Below are positions 12,122 to 24,866 of a stretch of DNA of 64,000 bases, in pieces. This stretch comes from Knoxdaviesia capensis. Lineage: Eukaryota; Ascomycota; Sordariomycetes; Microascales; Gondwanamycetaceae. Numbering within the stretch: the first letter of the stretch is position 1; every line of letters starts with the position of its first letter. Below the pieces are notes generated by a model, which saw only the letters and a list, made by a program, of their open reading frames with translations, searched no databases and was not told the DNA's origin. Location of the stretch: the NCBI GenBank assembly GCA_001510575.1, contig LNGK01000005.1, positions 1,557,234-1,621,233 of the forward strand, in the 5' to 3' direction. A program made the translations under genes and the position numbers.

Positions 12122-12995
12122 CGAGCTCGGGGAGTTGTACGAATAGAAAGAAGAGTTTTTAGCGTCTGTAAACTTGATTGGTGTTTTCTCCCCAAAGGCC
12201 TGGATATCTTGCCGTCTGTCCACATCATAAGCATGCACCAGACAACGCAATTCGTGGGACAAGGCGTGGTCACTCTGTTTCGTGAATATCTGCCGTATCT
12301 CATCTAAATCCAAGATTCGGTATCTAAAAGCAAAGCCTCCCTAAACATCATCTGCATATAAAAGGACATAACGCTGCTACATGTATGTATCCAAAAGACA
12401 AAAACAGACGTCAAGACTCGAAAGTCGCCGTCGAATATGCAACTCAAGCAAAAACACGCCGACGAAAAACGCACCAGCTGCACGAAGAAAGAGTTTCAAT
12501 AGATTTCCCAAGCGCAGTGCAACAAGACGCCGAGTCCCCGGTTCCGGTTGATATATGAACCCCCAAAACATTGTGATCACCATCCAAACAAAAAAGAGCG
12601 GAAACAGAAAGCAAAATAACACACAGTACTCGGTGAACACACCCGATCCTAAATCAAGAAGGATCTCGATATGCCACAAAAAAACATGAACCCCCTCCAT
12701 ATCCAAAAACGCAAGCAGAAAAACAGGTCAAAAGCAAGCATGTAAAGCAAACCCGAACAAGTTCCCAGGTGACCTCGATTATAGCAAGATTAGAAACAAG
12801 AAAAGACGATATCGTGATTGGGTCGTATCATTCCGCAAATGTAGCCATAGACGGCCGATTAAAAGATAATAAACGAAGAGGCACGAATGAGAAAGGGGAC
12901 GAGATGGGTTTGTCCGTCCCTAAGGGTGATGAGACAAGAGAAGAAGAAGAAAAAAAAGACATGATCATCATTCATGTTTTGGGGCGTTGATGCTC
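12122..12995. other. Convergent 3' region ALG12 / adenylate cyclase
   Basis: A-rich sequence between two converging genes, probably both 3' UTRs and terminators. I see no coding sequence or RNA gene. Confidence 0.6.
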
Positions 12996-15900
12996 TCAGT
13001 TCTTCAGTGGTCCGTACAACTGTCGGTATCGTTCAACTTCCTCCAGTTGGCGGGCCACCAGATCCATGACATCCGCCATTGGCGCGCGTAAGTCGTCAAG
13101 CTTCGTGATGCGTCCACGGCCCATGGCCAGATGGCGGATGGAGAGCGCAGTGATGGAAGACTGTAGGGAACAGTATCAAGTTAGTAACTGTAAATGGCAT
13201 CCAGACAACAGCAAAAGAAACCCCAATGCAACATACCTCAATCCGGCTGACTTGGTGAGCCAAAAACTGCAGCAGCACTGCCTCCGATAATTCGCCGCCG
13301 CGCTGCTTCAGTCGCTCCAGGATCTGCGTCTCCGGCGGCTGCACTCGGCCGCCGGGCGTCTCTTCCAGTGCACCGCACAGCATCTCCAGACGCATGCTGA
13401 CGCGCCAGACGGACCAGATGGAATCGGGGTCAAACGATAACTCTCCGCTCGGCTTCCACGACTGGTCGGCCGCAGCCGCATCGGGACCGCGCTGCGCGAG
13501 GTCGGTCGACCCGGCACTGGCCTGCTGCTGGAACGCCATGTGGTACTCGATACGTCCGGACAGCGCGTGCGGGTACAGCGAGTAGATGACCTCGGGGTTT
13601 TCCAGGCCCTTCAGCTTCTTCTCGCCGAGATCCTTGACCTCGAATCCCTGAGAGCTGATGGTGCGGAGGTCTTTCCGGATCGACACCGAGACATCTTCCT
13701 CGTCGTCCTCGTCGCCCGGTGTCCCAGTGCCCGGAGCACTGGATACGCTGTCGGAAATCGACCCGTTGCGCGAGTTCGCCTGCTCCAGGTCCTGGTACGT
13801 CTCGAAGCACCGCTGGATCTCCGAGATGAAGTCGGACGAAACCGTTATCTGTCCGCCATCGGCAACCGCCGATACACGAGACGCCTTGTTGACCATGGGT
13901 CCAAAGTAATCCATACGGCGGGTAACCGGATCAGTCTCGCTGACACAGTCTCCGTAGTGAATGCCCATTCGCACCGACAGACCTCGGAAGATCAGCGCAT
14001 TGTCCTTGTCGTACACGGGCTGGCCGCTGGTCGCGGCAACCAGCTCGGGCGGCCAGTTGACTTCCAGCAGCTTCATCTGCACAGCGAAACACCACAGCAG
14101 CGCCGATGTGGCCGTTGGGAACGACACCATAAAGGCATCTCCTTCCGTCTTGACTTCGTAGCCACCAATATGTCGGAGTTGGCGTCTCATGACATCGTTG
14201 TGCAACTTGATTGCAGATCGCATAGCCGAAGGGTAAAGCTCCCAGAGCGTGGTTGAGTTCTTGATGTCAGTAAACACGATCGACACTGTGCCTGTGGGAG
14301 CAGGAATCTCAGCCTCCAGACGGTGTAGCGTCGAGTCCAGCACATCGCCCTTCGTCTTCCGGATACGGCGCGTGGCCGCGGGAACTGACGCCACATCATC
14401 CGGCAACGGGATGCCGGACGGATACCGGGTCATGCTCTGTCCCTTGAACAGGCGCGACCGTTCTACCCGGCGCTTGAGATCGGCAACGCTGATCAACATC
14501 ACCATCATCTTGCCCGAAGCACCGTATGTGATGGCGAGATCACGAAGCTTCTGCGCAGCAATCATAAGATCCTGGCGTTCGTCTCGGGCCACGTCGACCA
14601 CAAGATTGGGAGACAGGTACTCCCACAGTTCGTTGGTGGCCAGAATCAAAATGTCGTCCTGCTCCTGGATCGACACACTGCAGACATACGGCGCCGCCTG
14701 CACCGCCGGCATCAGCTCCAAGAATCCAAACGCTCGCGACACTCCAAGCTGGTCGTTGAGACGACCACTCCGCGAGACCCAGCCGCCAGCATCGCGGATG
14801 CGTTGTCTTTCGCTCGGTTCGGCCGGATCGTGCTTGCGCGTAATCATCTTGTAGGTCCGATCGGTAATCAGCATAGCCTGGATATCACCAACGTTGGCGA
14901 TATACAGGTCGGTACCCTGCAGGTACGCAACCGTGGCCACCGCTCCCGAGTTCAAGTCCTCCTTGCTCAGGACCACAGACGCCGTCGATCCACGGTGAGC
15001 CTTGATCGGCCGTTCCTCTGCGTGCTGAATGGCAATCGTCACGAGATCCTTGTTCAGAGCCAGGAAGGCCCGGCGAAGAGCATCCGTCGGGTTCTCGTCC
15101 AGGCGCGCTTTCAGATGCTTCAGCTCCATGGTAAAGATATGGCCGAAATTCTCGTGGAGGTACTTGGCAATCTTGCTGCCGCCACTCGACATGTACTGGC
15201 CGTCAAAGAGACCCAGCAGCATCTCGCCGTCGGTGGAGTTGAACCGAGGAACAACAAGATCCATCGTAGACAAGTGCTCGTTGCGTCCAAGAGTATCGGC
15301 CATGCCGTAAGGGAGATGGCCGGCCAGGGATCCCGAGGTACGCACACGGCGATCTTCGCTCTGATCGGGGATGCTCTGGGCGGTAAGCGTGACGTCCATC
15401 AAGCCCAGAACGCGAAGGTTCTGCAGCCGATTGAAATCAGCATACCTCGTTGGTCCGGCTGCATTCTGTTGATGGTACAGCTCGCGGGACATGGCTCCGG
15501 GCCCTCCAGTAATCGCCGGCGTGGTCTCCTTAATCTCCAGCCGCTTGTTTCCAGAGAGATTGAGATATCTCAGATTCGGGTTCAAGTTCCAGTTCCAATC
15601 ATACGGCACGTTGGAGATGTTATACTTGAGCGAGTTGCAGCCGCAGTCGAGAACCGCCAGGTTCTTCGCCCGCGAAATATCGGCCGGGAGATTGGTAAAC
15701 TTGTTGGCGTTGATGTGTAGGACCTGCAGCAAGCTGTGCGTCTCGAGGTCATCACCCGGCAAGGTGGTCAAATCATTCCCGGAGAGGTAGAACTCGACAA
15801 GCTGAGGCCAGTTCCTTAACGTTCGCGGCGGAATATCATTCAGCGCGTTGTATGACAAGTTGAGGATGCGAAGCTCTCCAAGAAGCATGATCTGATCAAA

Positions 15901-18900
15901 TACGCTATCTTCAAGCTGGTTGTCTCCGAGGTAGAGGTTTCGAAGAGACCCGGCGAACGTGCTGGCCAGGCGAGACGAAAGCGTTGAGTCCTTCCGCACT
16001 GACGGAGCAGAAGTTCCGGTAGTGCTGTTCGGCACCGTACCCGGCACCGGAGAGCTGACTGGCGCAGCCGCTGCCGCCGCTGCCGCCGCTCCTGCTGCTG
16101 CAGTCGATGCAAGTGCGTTTTGTGACGTATTGCGAGACATGACCGTCGTCTTTCGTCCTCCCTTGCCGTACACGGACACAACCGATCCTTTCCGGTCACC
16201 GCCAGCCGGGACGGGGGAGGGCCCAATGCTAAGAAGAGTCGTCGATGCCTGGCTAGGTCGTCGAGATCCTCCGTCCGCACCAAGTTCCTCGGTACTGCCA
16301 TTCACAGAGAGAAGCCCAGCCATGTTCGTGGTGCTGCTAGCTGCCGGGGGAGGTCGGCTACCTCCGGATTCTTCTAGGGGTGGTCGTGGTTGCCGGGATC
16401 CCGGCTTCGGGAACGTATCCAGCACATTCGAAGAAGCGTTGAGGGTTTCGATCTTGTTAGCCCACCAAATCTCGGCCGGAAGCTTTCGCATATTGTTGCC
16501 GTGGATGTCAAGCACCCGCAGGTCCGTCAAGCATCCAATCTGCGCAGGGAGAGAGCCCAGCGTGTTGTTGGCAACACTGAAATGCTCTAGTCGAGTGAGG
16601 TTTCCAATCTGGGGGGGAAGAGACACAAAATAATTTCCCTCGAGATCAAGTCGTTCGAGATTCAACATGTTGTTGAACGACTCGTCGATGCTTGCCAGTT
16701 GGGCATTCGACAGATTGAGGGTCTTGAGCGTCGGCACCGGCCGGTCCAGCTCGAATTTCGTCACAGGGTTTGAGTTGAGCCGCAGACTTCTCAGCCGCTC
16801 AAAGGTACCAATGAAGCGGGAAACCTGGTTATGGTCGGCCACGAGAATCTCTAGCTTAGGAAGCTCGGAAATCACGTCAATGTTTGAGATACCGTTGTAC
16901 TTGATGTCCAGTTCGCGGAGGCTCGACAGTTGGTTGAAGGTGGCAGGCAATGTCCCGTTCAGGCGGTTGTTGGTGATCACGAACTTCTCCAGGTTCCGGA
17001 GCTTGCCAATCTCCTCGGGCAGTCTCACAATAGCGTTGAAGCTGATGTCCAGGTCGACCAATGTCTCCAGGTCCGGAAGGAACTCGGGAAACTTGTCGAG
17101 GAAGTTCGACGAGAGATTCAAGATGCGAAGAGAGTTGTAAGCATCAAACGCCAGCGGAAGATGCTTCAGGCGATTGTTGGACAAGTTCAACTTGATCAGG
17201 CCGTTTAGTAGCTCCAGACCAACATTATCGAGATTTTCAAACCGGTTGTTCGAAGCATCGAGATATGTCAGTTTGGGGGCACGGCTGAAGCTAGCTGGAA
17301 GCTTTCTGGCCTCGTTGTTGTTGAACTTGATATCGCGAAGGTTCTGGCATGACTGGATAAAATCCCGAGGGACGTCGAGAGACAGATTCCGCGACAGGTT
17401 AAGGGAGATGATTTCCCCCGCTTTCGAGTAAAGGCTGATAGGGACAGCAATGAGGTTCCGGCCCGAGAGGTCGACATGGTTGAACTTTTGCATACGGCTG
17501 AAGTTCTGATCAAACGTCGCACCATGGAAATCACTCTCGCGGGCTGAGAGAAACATGAACCGACAAAGATAGCTATTATCCTCACGGCCAACATCCTCGA
17601 TCCGGTCACGATCCTCGTAGCCAATTTGTTGGAGCAGGCGTTTCTGGATAAGCAGCGGGCGCTCGTTCGGTAAGAGGACCCGAACAAGATCGTGCTTCTT
17701 CAAAATAATGTTGTAGTTCTCGGGGCCGTCGATAACATACGACTTCTTGACGATTTGGGAAATCACGTCGGTGACAGGCGCGTCCAAAGACATCGATAGT
17801 GTCGCGAATGTGCCGTCCGAGCGGAATATGCGAATGCAATAAGGAGCTAGCTTTTCTTCAGGTCGAGGCGGGTGAATATCCTCGACTTCCTCCGAGAGCC
17901 GAACGGCGGGGTCTTCCGTATTGCGCCGGACAGCCCAGCTATCAGGTGCATTCCAGGCGCCGTTGGGACCCCCAGCTAAAGCGTTAGGATTGCTGGGCCC
18001 ACTAATGCTGCCATTGATAGTTCCGAGTTGACTAGCAACGTTCGTGTTCAAGAAATCAGCAATATCTAGAGTTTCGAAGAAAAAAATTAGTCAGAACGGC
18101 CGCATATAACAGCAAAAAGAAGACAGTAGATCAATCCCCGGGGGGGTGGAAGATAATTCCCTACCGTCCAAATCCGTTAGATTAGTATCGAGAAAGAATC
18201 CAATGCCCTGATCGTTGCGATCGGTTGGGCCAATGTTGTCGTAATCGTCAAAGCGCGTGGTCCGAGGTTTCTTTGCAAATGGAAACTTGTTGAAGGCGGC
18301 AGAGCCAGCGCGCGTGCGAGGATCGTCAAAGCTGTGTTCGGGGGTTACGGGGGTCACAGGCACGGGGGCCGGGGCCATTTGCGCGCGGACGAAATCGGCA
18401 GCAGGACGGGGTGCAGCACGGGCGGTGGGGACGCGGGTGTTAGTGGTAGTCGTGGACGTGGACGTGGACGCGCTACTTGTCGTCGGGATTTGCGTTAACA
18501 CCGGAAGCATAGTGGCCGGAGTGGCCGCGGCAATGGTCGGAGCGGTCGCAGTTGTCGGGGCAGTATGCGGCGTTGCCTCGCGCTGCTGGCGGTGGAGGTG
18601 GTGGTGGTGGTGGGTATCCGGTTCCTTGCGGTGGTGAGAATCCTGTTCCTTGTGCCGGCGAAGAAGACCTAAAAGAGTGCGCTTGGGATGATGGCTGGGG
18701 GACGTTTGGCCCTCAGTCAGGCGACCCCCAGCAGCCGGACTTTGAGCCCTTTGGCGAACAGAGTAGGTTGACGATGAACCACCGGAACGGCCACCCATGG
18801 ATTGGTTTATCGATTCCTCGCGGCTGACAGAGGGTCTCAAAGCTCTGGGGTCCTCGTTGCTTTTATTGTGGCGATGCTGTGTGCCAGGACGATTTGACGG

Positions 18901-20459
18901 GACCGACCTGTTAGAAGATGAAGTCTTAGGAGGGGCTTGGTTGGAATTATCGTGTACATAGCGTTCTCGGTCGGGGCCGGTCAAGATGTCTCGGACAGGA
19001 GCCTCGCCGTATCGAGCAATGTCCTATAGATGCACGTTAGTTTCTAGAGGTGGGAGAGGAAAACCTCTTCTGTCCGGAAGCGAGCGGCATTGGGAGACTA
19101 GTTCGAGGGCTCAGGGCTCGGTATTCCAAGACTCACATCTTTTTCTTGGTACAGAAACGGAACAACCTCGGGGGCGGGGACCGGAGTCCGCGGCCGAGAG
19201 GAAGACGGGGAAATGTCTCTCGTATGATCGGTAGCATTGGAGTGATTGCGATCTCGATGGGCAGGGATGCGACCCTGGCTGTATGATCTGGGTCGGTTAT
19301 CCTTTGCAGGAACGGCAGGAGGAATGGGGGTGTCAAAGCTATCACGGCCGGGAAACTCTTCTCCAAAGAAGCCTTGCAGCTTCTTCAAGCCGCCTCGAGA
19401 CGTGCTGGCTTTTGATCCCTGACTGCTGGCGGTTGTGATACTGGCGATAGAAGGTCGGCGATCATCGAAATACGCGGCATCGGGAGAATCCTGACTGCTA
19501 GTGGTGGGTCCGCCTGTGAGAGCGCCGGTGGAGCGGAAGCCGGGAGAGAGTTGAGAGGCGGCCGACAAATTGTCGCTCGAGTCATTGTAGAAGCTGGTAG
19601 GGAGGATATTGGAGGTCGAAGCTGAGGCGGCCATCCAGGGAGCGATGTGGGATGCAGCAGTTGGAGGGTTGTGGTGGATCTGAGGGATACGATCGCGGGG
19701 AGTGAAAGAGGCGGAGAATTCGCCCATGGTGGTCGAGTCGCGACGAGATACGGAAAGGCTTGAGGACGAGGTGGATGTTGGAGAAAGAGGGCCGTGGTTC
19801 ATATGGGTATTTGTTGGCGAGACCTGGTTATCATCGTGTGCACTAGAAGGAAGGGAAAAACAAATACCGGCGTCAGTAAAGAAAAGAACTGCGAAGGAAA
19901 CCAGTACACAGCGGACAGTTGGTTTTCAGCGATGATGGTGATGGTGATGATGACAGCGAGGGAGGAGGTGTGGTGGCACAGGGAGGAGGAGAAGCGGGAA
20001 GAGGGCGAGCGAGTAAGAATGGAGGAAATGGCAACAAGTCATAGCAGACAAGAAGAAGGCGACGGAGAGACAGAAAGAAAGAAAGTGCGAGAAGGGAGGA
20101 AATGAGCGGACAACGCATCAAGCAGGCAAAGAAGAAACGAGACACAAGACGACGAGTAACGCGAAACAAGCCGGAATGCACAGGCGACGAGGTGACAGAG
20201 GGAGGGAGGGGAAGAGTTTGGGAAAATGAAAGACACACACGATGTCATGGATGAGGGATCCAGGCGGCGAGTGTGTATGTTAAGCCGTAGAGTTTGTCCC
20301 TTACCTGGAGTGATATTTGGCAGCACGTTCGGTGTTCAGGCGAGCCGGAGTGTGTTTGGTGGAGTTGAGTGGCCCGCGCACGGTAGCACTGGATCGAGCG
20401 CTGTCGGTGCTTGAGCTCGTGAGAGAGCTGAAGCGGGAGGTTCCATCTTGTCTCGTCAT
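12996..20459 (-). CDS. Adenylate cyclase (RA-LRR-PP2C-class III cyclase)
   Basis: Makes cAMP from ATP; in fungi it is the peripheral-membrane target of Ras and G-alpha and controls growth, germination and nutrient sensing through protein kinase A. Five exons on the minus strand: 20305-20459, 19137-19842, 18165-19023, 13237-18065 and 12996-13160, total 6714 nt, 2237 residues, all phases consistent. Domains: Ser-rich N-terminus; G-alpha-binding segment with DQGIGFFLDTNLTDLDD at about 555-575; Ras-association domain about 645-745; a leucine-rich repeat array about 760-1500 interrupted by a Ser/Ala-rich insert; PP2C-like domain about 1500-1775; class III cyclase domain about 1828-2010 with VSIVFTDIKNST and EGDAFMVSF; and a C-terminal helical segment ending QLYGPLKN. 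Architecture and length match fungal Cyr1/AcyA/CR-1 proteins. The PP2C domain is degenerate (see findings). Known orthologues use symbols acyA, cyaA, CYR1 or cr-1, so none is assigned. Confidence 0.96.
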
Positions 20460-23400
20460 GGTCACCGAGGGATCGCGAGCGGCGAGCGGAAATCAAGAGT
20501 ACATTTGAGGGGGGGTGGAAGCCAAAGGAGAGAGGAAAGACGAGGAAGCCGGGGGGAAAAAGAAGAAGAAAAAGAGAGAGAGAGGTGGGAGGAAAGGAAA
20601 AAAAATACGAGACAAGGACCCAAAGGAGGATGAAGAAGCGGATCCAGTAGGCTCAAAGTTCGCTCCAGCGCGAGAAAGTCATGGCGCGGTGGAAAGGGAG
20701 AAGAAGTCAGTCAGATAAGAGCCAGAGACAAGAATGGGCGCGGAGAACAGAGGATGAGAGAAAGAGAGAAAGAAAAGATCAAAAGAAAAGAAAAAAGGCG
20801 AAGACGAGAGGAGTGGCGTCAACAGGAATATATGAGTGTGTCTCGCTATGTGTATCGGTGGGCGTTTATTATGAGTCGGGGAAACAGTGACTGGACAAGA
20901 TATATCGAGTGTGTACGTAGGAGTTGATGAGAGATATATAATGGAAAGACGCCAGAGATAAATGCGACGGAGAATTGAATTTCGCTGGAGGCTTATGATT
21001 GGGCGAGATTGGAAATAGTGGGAATGGAAACAAGAGTCGCAAGTTGTTCGACGAGCAGACGTTGCCGGCAAGCCAAACTCGGAGATGATTAGAACGAAAA
21101 GCGATGAGATCAAGGGATCGAGAGGAACGATCAGCGCATGTACGAAAGAGCCTTGCTGTCAACGATGGCCGACTAAAGCGGGCGGAAGAGATCAAGGAGG
21201 CTGAACGGGGGAGGCTGAATTAATATATATGTGGTAGAGAGAGGATTCCTAACACAACGGCCATTAAGAAGAGAATTAAGTAGAGAAGAGAGGTTGAAAG
21301 GATCTCGAAGGTCCGACAGCGGCACGGCGACAAGATGCAGATTGTGTAGCAGATACAGCTTGAGACAAGACACAAGCAGAAGAAGAGAGAAAGAGAGATG
21401 GCGGGAGGGAGAGAGAAAGAGCGCGAAAGCAGAGAACGTCTGAGTGTGTGTGTGTGAGAGAGAGATTATCAGAGTGTCCGTGAGTACTGAGACAAATATG
21501 GCACGCAGAAACACAGAGGCGGAGAGAGAAGAGGAAGAGGGTCTTTTTGAGTGGATAGAGATTTACGAGCCAAGAATCAATTGGACATTTGGCAGATAGA
21601 GACAAGACAATCTGGCAACGGAGGATTTGCTCAAACTGAGACCCTTAGATTTGATGGAGGAAAAGCGTCAAAGGCAGCGATTCCAAAATTGATATGCAGT
21701 GTAAGGATGATTGTTAGGAATATCGAGAAGAGAAATAAGAGAGAGTAAAGAAGAAAAAAAAAGAGAGGGAAGAAAGTCGGAGAGGAAGAAGTTGAGGTTA
21801 GTTGGAAAGATTGAGAGAAGAGGAGCAGGAATAGTGAGAGGTTCCAGGATGCCAAAGTCACGTCGCATACAAATCACGGTGACGAGGTACATCCAGCAGC
21901 TGCAAGTGTGGCTTGACCTACAACGGTGTGTGGCAGGTGTGTCACAAGTAGCAGGTACAATCTCAACGGAGAGCACAGTATACGGCGAACGAAGAGGTGG
22001 CTACAAGAACCAGAAGTCTACAGTACTATGGCACTCTCCACTGCTTGAGACCTAGTGACAAGTGTGTGGCTGAACAAGGAAACAAGATTCAAAGTGGGAA
22101 AGAGCGACCGTCGACCGACAAGCTGGAGAAACAAGAAAGAGAAAACCGGTTTAGCAGGAGCGACCGACCGAAACGGGCCAGGAAGGAACGCATGAAAAGA
22201 GCGAAGCGCTTGGGGCTGGGGCTGGGCTACAGAAGACAGAACGGGACGTCGCGCAGTAGCGTGCCAGTTTTATGGGGAGCTGGAACCCTGCGGGAAACAA
22301 AGCAGTGGTTTCGGTGTTTTGTTTTATTTTGGGGGGGGAGAGAGGGGAAACCCCCAGAGACAAATACTGTACACAGAGAAGAGAGGACCGCTAAAAGGCG
22401 AAGCAGGTGAAGACTTGGGGCCCCAGCAAAGAGGACGCTCGGACGGCAGGGACGAACGACCACCACCACTAAACTGAACTGCCCTGCGACTTGGTCTTGG
22501 CTTTCCGTGCTCCTTCCTGTTCACTTGCGCACGTCTTGTGGTCCGCCAGAAACAACACCACACTTCCAGGAAGGGGAGACGAAACGGTAAGGAGCAATGG
22601 AGGGGGGAGCTCTTGCCGCCGGTCCCATGCTCTTGATCTCTCGCTACTAGATATTCCAGAGGGAGGTGTTCATCGCTGTTATCGAGGTACATGTGCGCGG
22701 CGTCGACGCAGTGCGGGGATTTGCCACCACGAGCTGGTATCTCGGTATCAGGTTCTGGCTTACAGGAACTTAAAATTAAGCACGTAGAAATTAAAAGCCT
22801 TTCACGCAAAAAACGATGACCACACCCTTAGGGTCAGAAGTTCCCGTTTAGACCGCGAAGCTAAAAATCCCAGCCCTCCCAGCAATAGCGCACGCACTAT
22901 TGAAAGTACCTATGACTTCACCGTAAACTACCCTTGCCGGCCTGTCGGGAGACTTAGAGGTGTGATATAGCGAGCGACAGTAACCCTCCTCGTTCCATTC
23001 CCAAGCAAATTGCTATATAATACCGGCATGATTAGACAAGAACAGCAAAACAAAGAGCAAAAGGTCTCGTTCGCGCTCACCTTAACTTGCCTTGTTGCTT
23101 GTTGTTTCCCGGAAGACGGAAGGCCGGGAAATGCGTCGTTCACCTCACCCTAGACACACAGACCGCCTGCTCACCGCCCGTTTGACGTACTGTGACGGGC
23201 ACTGTAGGGAGAACATATGCGACGGCACTTTTTTATTCCTTTTTCGGTGCTGTGGCTTGCCCAGTCCACAAAGTCACGAATCCTTCTGACAGCTGGAGGG
23301 GGGGAGGGAACAGAATGTGACGTGGGAGTGAGGAAATATACCTCCCGGTAGTATGTACTTGCATACAGGAAGTACATCCCGCCCCGATAGAGCGGGATTT

Positions 23401-24203
23401 ATTCGCGCGGGGGGGTGGTGGAAACTGGCATCATCAGATATCTCTTGGGGTTCGGCGTAGAGCGAGGGACTGGCCACACGATGAGATACGTACACCTGAC
23501 ACCGACAGCATCCCGTTTCGTATACCGACCTCTCAAGAGACCTGCAGTCCCGAGAACCATGGGAGGCACTCCAGCGTCGCGGCTATGAGGCTCGCAGTCT
23601 ATTAGACGGGCAAATCTGCCCAGACCAGACAGCCAGACTATGGATAGATACAAGCTGTTTGTTTGCAGTCTCAGTATCAGGACAAACAAGGCAAGGAGGA
23701 GTTCGCAGCGGAAGATCTCCTCATATCTGGTGGGTACAACCAGGCCGCAAAAAAACACCAAGACCTGTCTCCTCTCTGACTTGCATCTGGTGGTGATTGC
23801 AGTTGGCCATAGCGTCTTCAAAAACCTCCGGGGGGGAAGAGACAGTTTATAGTGGGGGTGGGCAACAGCCTCAATCCTTGTCCCCGCCTCCCCCCAAAAA
23901 GCTCTGGCCAGCCACACGGGCGGTAGGGTTGTACCCTAATGCTGCAAGTGGCGGGAGGGTTAAACCCTAGGACGGCTCGGCTATCTTGAGCCCCCCCCCC
24001 TCTGTCAGCATCCAGCCACCCTACACAGCCGCGCATCGCCAGCGGAACCAACAAAACCAGCACGATAGGGTGTGACCACCCTAATGCATGGTAAAAGTGC
24101 ACGATGTCGCAGATCCAGTGGCTTGGGATAACGATGTATTACGCCCGCCTGCTCAGTCCGCTTTTCCGTCCTGCTGCGTCCATGACACACCGTCGTGCAG
24201 TTA

Positions 24204-24267
24204 ATGTCCCTTTTTCTATGTTCCTTTTTTTATGTCCCTTTTTTTATGTCCCTTTTTGGATGTTCCC
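24204..24267. repeat. 14-bp tandem repeat, about 4.5 copies
   Basis: Units begin ATGT at 24204, 24218, 24232, 24246 and (partial) 24260, each of form ATGTYCCTTTTTNN. The exact 14-bp spacing is visible in the sequence. A further single unit-like copy lies near 24296. Function unknown. Confidence 0.85.
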
Positions 24268-24548
24268 CGGCTCGTCTCCCACTAGTCCACTTCCCAATGT
24301 CCCTTTCTCTTGGTTTGGTCCAGCCTTCATTGGGTGGGTGTGGACGAGCTGTGCCGCCCATGCCCGTTGGTTAACGTAACCCTTACGAGGTTGTGTTCTT
24401 TGGCGCCCTCCTTAGCATCTTTCCGCAGGATTCGTGCTCTCGCCATTCAACATAGCCTCTGAAATGGGCCGGGTAAGGACAAGATCCTCCTCCAGCCCTA
24501 TCTCACTCACATATATAACTGTCCGCCCAGTACATGTGCAGTGTGCAA

Positions 24549-24556
24549 TATATATA
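24549..24556 (+). promoter_or_regulatory. TATA-like box upstream of the Clr5 gene
   Basis: TATATATA about 310 bp before the Clr5 start codon. The distance fits a promoter if the leader contains the proposed 5'-UTR intron at 24683-24809. Confidence 0.35.
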
Positions 24557-24682
24557 GGTCGCTGCGTCAGCCACTGCCTCAGGCATTTTGCGTCGGTCGT
24601 GTCTGACATCCCAGGCCGATATTGCTCAAGTGTAACCTGCAGCGTCCCTTTGACATATATGTCTTGCTCTTCGGATTGGTTG

Positions 24683-24809
24683 GTAAGTTCGATGCTTCTC
24701 TTTCCCCGGTCCTTTACCTTATCTCATACAGTCTCCGGCCCGCCCGGAGTGGGTCATCCCCGCCTAGCGGTTCTCACCCGGACCATCGTCTAACCCTCCT
24801 CCCCGGCAG
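24683..24809 (+). other. Probable 5'-UTR intron of the Clr5 gene
   Basis: Donor GTAAGT at 24683, branch-like CTAAC at about 24791, acceptor GGCAG ending at 24809, length 127 nt. This is consensus-based inference; no transcript evidence is available. Confidence 0.45.
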
Positions 24810-24866
24810 CTATTCTTTTTCTTCTCAACCAAGTCTTGCCGTTAGCTTAAACTCACTGGTCCAGCC

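Larger units (their letters stand above)
20460..24866. other. Long divergent intergenic region, adenylate cyclase / Clr5 gene
   Basis: About 4.4 kb with no supportable gene. From 20460 to about 21850 the minus strand is strongly pyrimidine-rich with CT and AC runs, as expected for the adenylate cyclase 5' leader and promoter. From about 22800 to 24600 the sequence is more mixed and holds ACCCTAA-type motifs near 23928-23960 and 24076, plus a 14-bp tandem repeat at 24204-24267. The last 300 bp look like the Clr5 promoter and leader. Confidence 0.55.

Noticed and set aside
10730..12313. 527-residue antisense open frame opposite ALG12
   Set aside because: It is a by-product of the GC-rich third positions of ALG12; composition is Arg/Gly/His-rich with no motif.
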